This document shows positions 59,733-64,000 of a stretch of 64,000 nucleotides of DNA, in pieces; position 1 is the stretch's first letter, and every line of letters starts with the position of its first letter. The stretch comes from Micromussa lordhowensis (Eukaryota > Cnidaria > Anthozoa > Scleractinia > Lobophylliidae). Where the stretch lies: the NCBI GenBank assembly GCA_964020085.1, contig OZ026601.1, forward strand, positions 2,638,901 through 2,702,900, given 5' to 3'. The notes beneath the pieces are model-generated. The model saw only the letters and a program-made list of their open reading frames with translations, made no database searches and was not told the origin of the DNA. A program made the translations under genes and the position numbers.

Positions 59733-61613
59733 ATCCTTCGAGAAGAACGCCCTCATCATCGTTTAATTGTTTTAGAACAATGACTGGGAAAATAGCGATG
59801 CGTGTGTAACGTTCTAAAATTTACTCTATCATCTTTCAAACACCCCAATAAAATAACTCAGACTTGGTCTTAGTTCTTTGAATTTGCTTACATGGTAAAA
59901 GCGATGATTTGGCAGATAACTGCATTGTCTAGATTTGGAATAAACCCATCTCCCTTTGTCCAAGAACTGTTAGAAGTCCCGGGTAGAAGTGTAACCTGGT
60001 AACTTTGACCTACACTCAGGTCCTGCTTCTCATACAGGCTCGATTACCAGCCGCTCTTTCGGGAAATGAGCCGGCACTCACCTCCTCTCTTTTCGGGAAG
60101 GAACGCGGCGGACTCGAGAGAGGCGCAGTGCAGAAAAATTAAATTATCCCAACTTGCTTAACCTGTATTTCCCAGCCTGTATTAACTAAGCCAAGCCCTC
60201 TACCAAGTTAACAGTATTTGGTTACACACATGGCTCATATTTACAAGTAAACTATTCTAAGCTATCGTTTTGGGTTGTAGCTGTTAAAATTGCATATAAA
60301 TCAGTGTTTTGACAACCCCATACCTGTTCTGGAGGCTATTAGATAAGATTTTACAAAGTGGGACTGAGACCAAAATATTCCAGAAGAAGCTAGAAGAGGT
60401 GGCTTCAAGCTCGCAATTATGTCTTTCCCGGTAATCAGATTGACACAGCGGCTAGGCTGAGGCAAAAGAAAGATTACTGAGATGTGTTACTGAGATCCTC
60501 TAATCCTCTTTTTACTGCAAAAGGATTATAATGCTCGCAATCGCAAGCCCAAACTGTAGGATGGTTATGGAGTTTTCACCTTACAACATGATATATTAAA
60601 TTCCCCTCTAGGTATTTGACTTTCTCCCAAGACCCTTTAGACCATACACGAAGTGGGCAGAGTCCGTTTGTGGCTTCAAGGTCACGCCAAAAACAATAGA
60701 CATTGCCATTGATTTACTCGTATACGGATAGTGATGTATTGCCTGTGCGAATAGATTTCGATAAATAGCTTTACTACTTTAATTTTTTTGTCCTAAATGA
60801 GCTAGGAAAAGTAGCAAGAATTATTCGTTATTTGCAAAAGAGAAAACTTCAACCCTCCAAGTTCAGTTCTTATTATCAGTAAATGAAACTTGAGGAAATT
60901 AAATTGTCTTCGCTTTCCCTATGGATTAAGAAGGATAGGTATTCAGAAAAACCCTGAACAAATGTTGTTGTATTACATTCCACGCCGAATGAACCACCAA
61001 AGAAGAGCTTTTTTTAATGCGTGTTATTTTTTGGTCTTGCATGTGTCGCCGGCTACTTAAAAGACAAGGGTTAATTACTTCAAATTTCTGTTATATTTCT
61101 TTAGCGATTTATCTGATACCAGAATACATGAAACTTTTTTCTGCTTCATTTGTTCAGATGTCAACTGACAGTTTTGAACTTGAAAGCTGAGGTTATTAGG
61201 TTGGTAATTATCTGCCCGCGATAATGCAGTGGTTTGTTTGTGTTATAACGCATTCTTTCCTAATTGTTAAAGCAGGTGGTTGATACGTTCGAGAGAAAAA
61301 TGAGGCACCACTGTGTAAAATGCGACTTGTTGGATTTTACTTATTACCCCTGTGTGCTCCAGCTGCAAGGCAAGGTGTTCTTATCTGTTTGCTTCCATGA
61401 CATCAAGTCTACAAATCATGTAAAGGCATATCTCACTTTCACATGATATGCCGGGTTTAAAAAAAGTGCTCTTTCTGAGCGCATAGATAGCATCTACTTT
61501 GAATTCCATTCATATAGATTAAACAAAGCTTGTGTATTTTAGACATTAAAGCATTTTCCAAATGTAATCTAGTGTTGAGAAATGGCGCTCAAGAGCAGGC
61601 AATAAATCCCGTA

Positions 61614-62037
61614 TTACATCCCTTCGTCAGATATGAAGTCATATAAGCATGCCCTTGAGTGTGTTAACTTTCCTAAAGAGTTTCTAACGAGAGCATGAAT
61701 TGCTTGCTCGAACGAAGTGTAATTCAATTCCTGACCGGTGGACACCGGGGAGCGGAAAAATTCCCGCATATCAGCCACAAACAGGTAGCTTCTGTCATCA
61801 TAACCACTCAACGCTACCTCGGTAATACAGCTCTCCAAGTTTAACACAGTAAATCTTCCATTTTTGATTTTGTTTAATTTACCTTGAGGTATTCTCGTTC
61901 TAACTGGGGCATTCGTTCTTGACCTTTCAAAAGCACCGTAACCGATACAAACTCGTCTATCAATTGCAAGGAGGCTCGGAATTTTCGGCAAACTTCAAGC
62001 GCCGACTCCCGCTGTTGACAAAGAGTCTATTTCCGGC
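61614..62037 (-). other. Unassigned open reading frames upstream of twist
   Basis: On the minus strand one frame is open from about 61994 to a stop near 61614 (about 126 codons, no good ATG; contains GYDDRSYLFVADMREFF). A second, overlapping frame starting after a plausible acceptor (ctctttgtcaacag) is open from about 62023 to about 61890. It reads RESALEVCRKFRASLQLIDE and then VTVLLKGQE, and stops just after a gtaaat donor-like site. Neither matches a family I know. They could be exons of an unrecognised gene or chance. Confidence 0.3.
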
Positions 62038-62656
62038 AAGGGAGCGAGCACGCAGGGGTTAATTAAAACGAACTCAGAGCGAACTAAGGACGATTTCACT
62101 TCGGCAGGAGTATAGATTTCTGACAGGAGAAAAATATTGACAGCAATTTTTGATCTTCTAGCGATAGAGAGCAAAGTTAGAGAAATTACAGTACAGAAAT
62201 GTGTGTTTTAGCACAGTGAGTTCCGTTTTCTCTTTGAGCAATTTTCATCACCCAGTGCCGGCCCGTTTTAAGTCCGGTGTTTTTCACCTTGTCGGACCGA
62301 AACTGTTTGTAAATATCACATTTATTGCCAATTACCGAAGATAAGGCAAACTATTAATTAAATTTGAAGTATCCATTGACACTTTGCGCTGTAATCTCAT
62401 TGGCAGGGTTCATTAGTTGAGTGAACATAATTAGACGACCTGACGGCTCGCTAGCGTAAGGTGATAGGTGTGTTTATTTTAACCCGTGAGTACATAACTG
62501 TCGCGGGATTCTAGCGTTGCGTTAGTTTGCAAACTTGACTGACGGTGGGTTGAGCTTGAACTCGGGTCGATCTGACAGACAAGCACGTCTATATCTTCTT
62601 GATTTAATCCTTCAGTAAATCGAACAGTTGATCGTGCGTTGCCGGGATATCGGAAC

Positions 62657-63070
62657 ATGGGACTGCCACATTATGAGAAGTCTCTCAACATGAGTCACCC
62701 CAGGAGAAAGTACAGAACATCAGGCAGTTCTAAATCAAAACGCAAAGATGGCTCCCACTCGCACGACCATGGACACGGCAAAGGCGACCAGAGGACTGTG
62801 GCGAATGTGCGCGAACGACAGAGAACGCAAGCTTTGAACGAGGCTTTTAATAAGCTACGGAAAATCATACCGACCTTGCCTTCAGATAAGCTTAGTAAAA
62901 TACAGACACTGCGCTTGGCCGCGCGATATATCGACTTCTTGTGTCAGGTTCTGGGCAACAACGAGAAGCACCCAAACTCTGCAGCGAGCAGCTGCTTTAT
63001 CGCACATGAACGGCTAAGCTATGCTTTCAGTGTGTGGAGGATGGAGGGAGCTTGGTTTCAGCATCAGTAA
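62657..63070 (+). CDS. twist: Twist-family bHLH transcription factor
   Basis: Intronless coding region of 137 residues from the first in-frame ATG (62657); an in-frame TTG upstream is not a likely start. Residues 46-98 are the bHLH: basic [19 protein letters not shown], then [20 protein letters not shown] and [14 protein letters not shown], nearly identical to vertebrate and fly Twist. Residues 111-134 carry the Twist WR motif ([20 protein letters not shown]). The N-terminal 45 residues are short and basic with an HSHDHGHG stretch, much shorter than in many bilaterian Twist proteins. Twist acts as a nuclear dimer on E-boxes. Cnidarian roles are usually linked to endomesoderm (family knowledge). 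Confidence 0.93.
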   Translation: MGLPHYEKSLNMSHPRRKYRTSGSSKSKRKDGSHSHDHGHGKGDQRTVANVRERQRTQALNEAFNKLRKIIPTLPSDKLSKIQTLRLAARYIDFLCQVLGNNEKHPNSAASSCFIAHERLSYAFSVWRMEGAWFQHQ

Positions 63071-64000
63071 CAGAGAAAATTCTTCTCCCACACACCGTCC
63101 ATTGAACTAAAATGAACGCCGTCTTCCATGAACTCAACACGTTGATTCTGGTTGATTGCTGTGAACACTCGCGCAATCGAAAACGAAACTTCATGTTGCA
63201 CAGGTTAAATCTTGTCCCACGCCTTGTATTATAATATTACTAGCTTATGTGGAACAGATAGTGAATAACGATGGTGCTTTTAGAAACAGAGATATTGAGG
63301 AGAAGTCTTGAGTGATGTTTGTAGCATTACGGTACATGTATGTTTTGGACCTGCGCCGGTTGGCGGAAAAGTGCAAACATTTTCATGTTACAGCGTGTAA
63401 GCTTACTAATGTGTTAAGGTCACTTTAGTCTCTTTTAAACTCAGTTACACCTAGTAATTGTATAGATTTTTTCGCGTATGATTCTTAGAGACTACAACCA
63501 CTATGACGTTTTAATGATCTTGCCATTGTATATCTATTATAAATGAGTGTTTAAGTACATTAGCTTTGCCTAGCTGGTGTTATTGTTCAAAATATGTCCT
63601 CTCGTTCCGTGTGGATTTCTTTCTTAGTGAGGTATTTTTCTTGCTGTAGTTCAGTAGTGCTGCATGTATGAACAATTAACAGTGACTATAAGTCGATAAT
63701 TAGCCGAGCAAGATATGTTTCATGTCCACTAAAGTGAAATATTTTGCGTGTTAGTCATCGGAAGTCAACGATAGAAATAAATGCACATTGAGCTGACTGT
63801 TACGTGAGGCTTTGTTTTGATTGTCATAAGTCTTTTTTGTTTAACTTTACAAGGTTATAACTTTGTAAATAGAAAGTTGATTTCTATGGGAGAAGGTAGT
63901 TTCTCTTTATCAGGTTTCAATCGAGGCGTGAGACATTTATAAGAAGAGTTTTTCACTACACCCAGTGAGAATTCAACATGACTTCCTGTTATTTAGTCTG
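63071..64000 (+). other. Twist 3' UTR and downstream flank
   Basis: No further gene is seen. The AT-rich sequence runs to a canonical AATAAA at 63776-63781, giving a predicted 3' UTR of about 0.7 kb. Confidence 0.5.
63776..63781 (+). promoter_or_regulatory. Probable polyadenylation signal of twist
   Basis: AATAAA about 706 bases after the twist stop, the first canonical hexamer I saw on this strand. Confidence 0.5.

Larger units (their letters stand above)
53301..62656. other. Large intergenic region upstream of twist
   Basis: 9.4 kb with no supported protein gene. It holds a relic similar to 1963-2484 (about 53470-53600), a perfect 184-bp direct repeat, LINE and SINE relics, an (ATT)n array, several hairpins and an unassigned minus-strand open frame near 61614-62037. 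The proximal 600 bases presumably hold the twist promoter. No obvious TATA box is seen. Confidence 0.6.

Overview
The window looks like genomic DNA of an anthozoan cnidarian, most likely a stony coral. This is inferred, not proven. Three genes are split into many short exons with GT-AG introns, a fourth has an intronless coding region, the intergenic DNA is AT-rich, and the introns are packed with small inverted-repeat (MITE-like) elements and tRNA-derived SINEs. The four supported genes have clear animal orthologues or animal domains.

Layout: (1) 968-18965, plus strand: most of a cordon-bleu (COBL) gene whose 5' end lies left of the window. Eleven phase-compatible exons encode 2037 residues: the C-terminal half of an EVH1/WH1 domain, two ubiquitin-like Cobl domains, and a very long disordered proline-rich region with COBL-type KRAP motifs. 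(2) 22417-40958, minus strand: a complete WDR24 gene (GATOR2 subunit of the mTORC1 amino-acid pathway). It was reconstructed as 25 exons that keep frame and give 825 residues, ending in the C-terminal zinc-binding domain. It converges on COBL. (3) 42914-52717, plus strand: a secreted 486-residue protein with the order signal peptide, NTR/NtA-like, Ig, CUB, NTR-like, in seven exons. (4) 62657-63070, plus strand: a twist bHLH gene with an intronless coding region and the C-terminal WR motif. The four genes do not form an obvious pathway.

About 9.9 kb between genes 3 and 4 holds only repeats, LINE relics and unassigned open frames. Repeats include two elements flanked by TTAA target-site duplications inside WDR24 introns, a PIF/Harbinger-like MITE with a transposase relic, two SINE families (one copy nested in another element), a perfect 184-bp direct repeat, and many foldback hairpins of about 120-180 bp.

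The most interesting points are the EVH1-Cobl fusion (vertebrate COBL, as I know it, has no EVH1 domain), the absence of a convincing WH2 actin-binding motif in this COBL, and the NTR-Ig-CUB-NTR architecture with a cysteine at the predicted mature N-terminus. No prokaryotic-style system, CRISPR array or operon is present. Exon boundaries come from reading splice sites and phases by eye, so single junctions may be off by a few bases.
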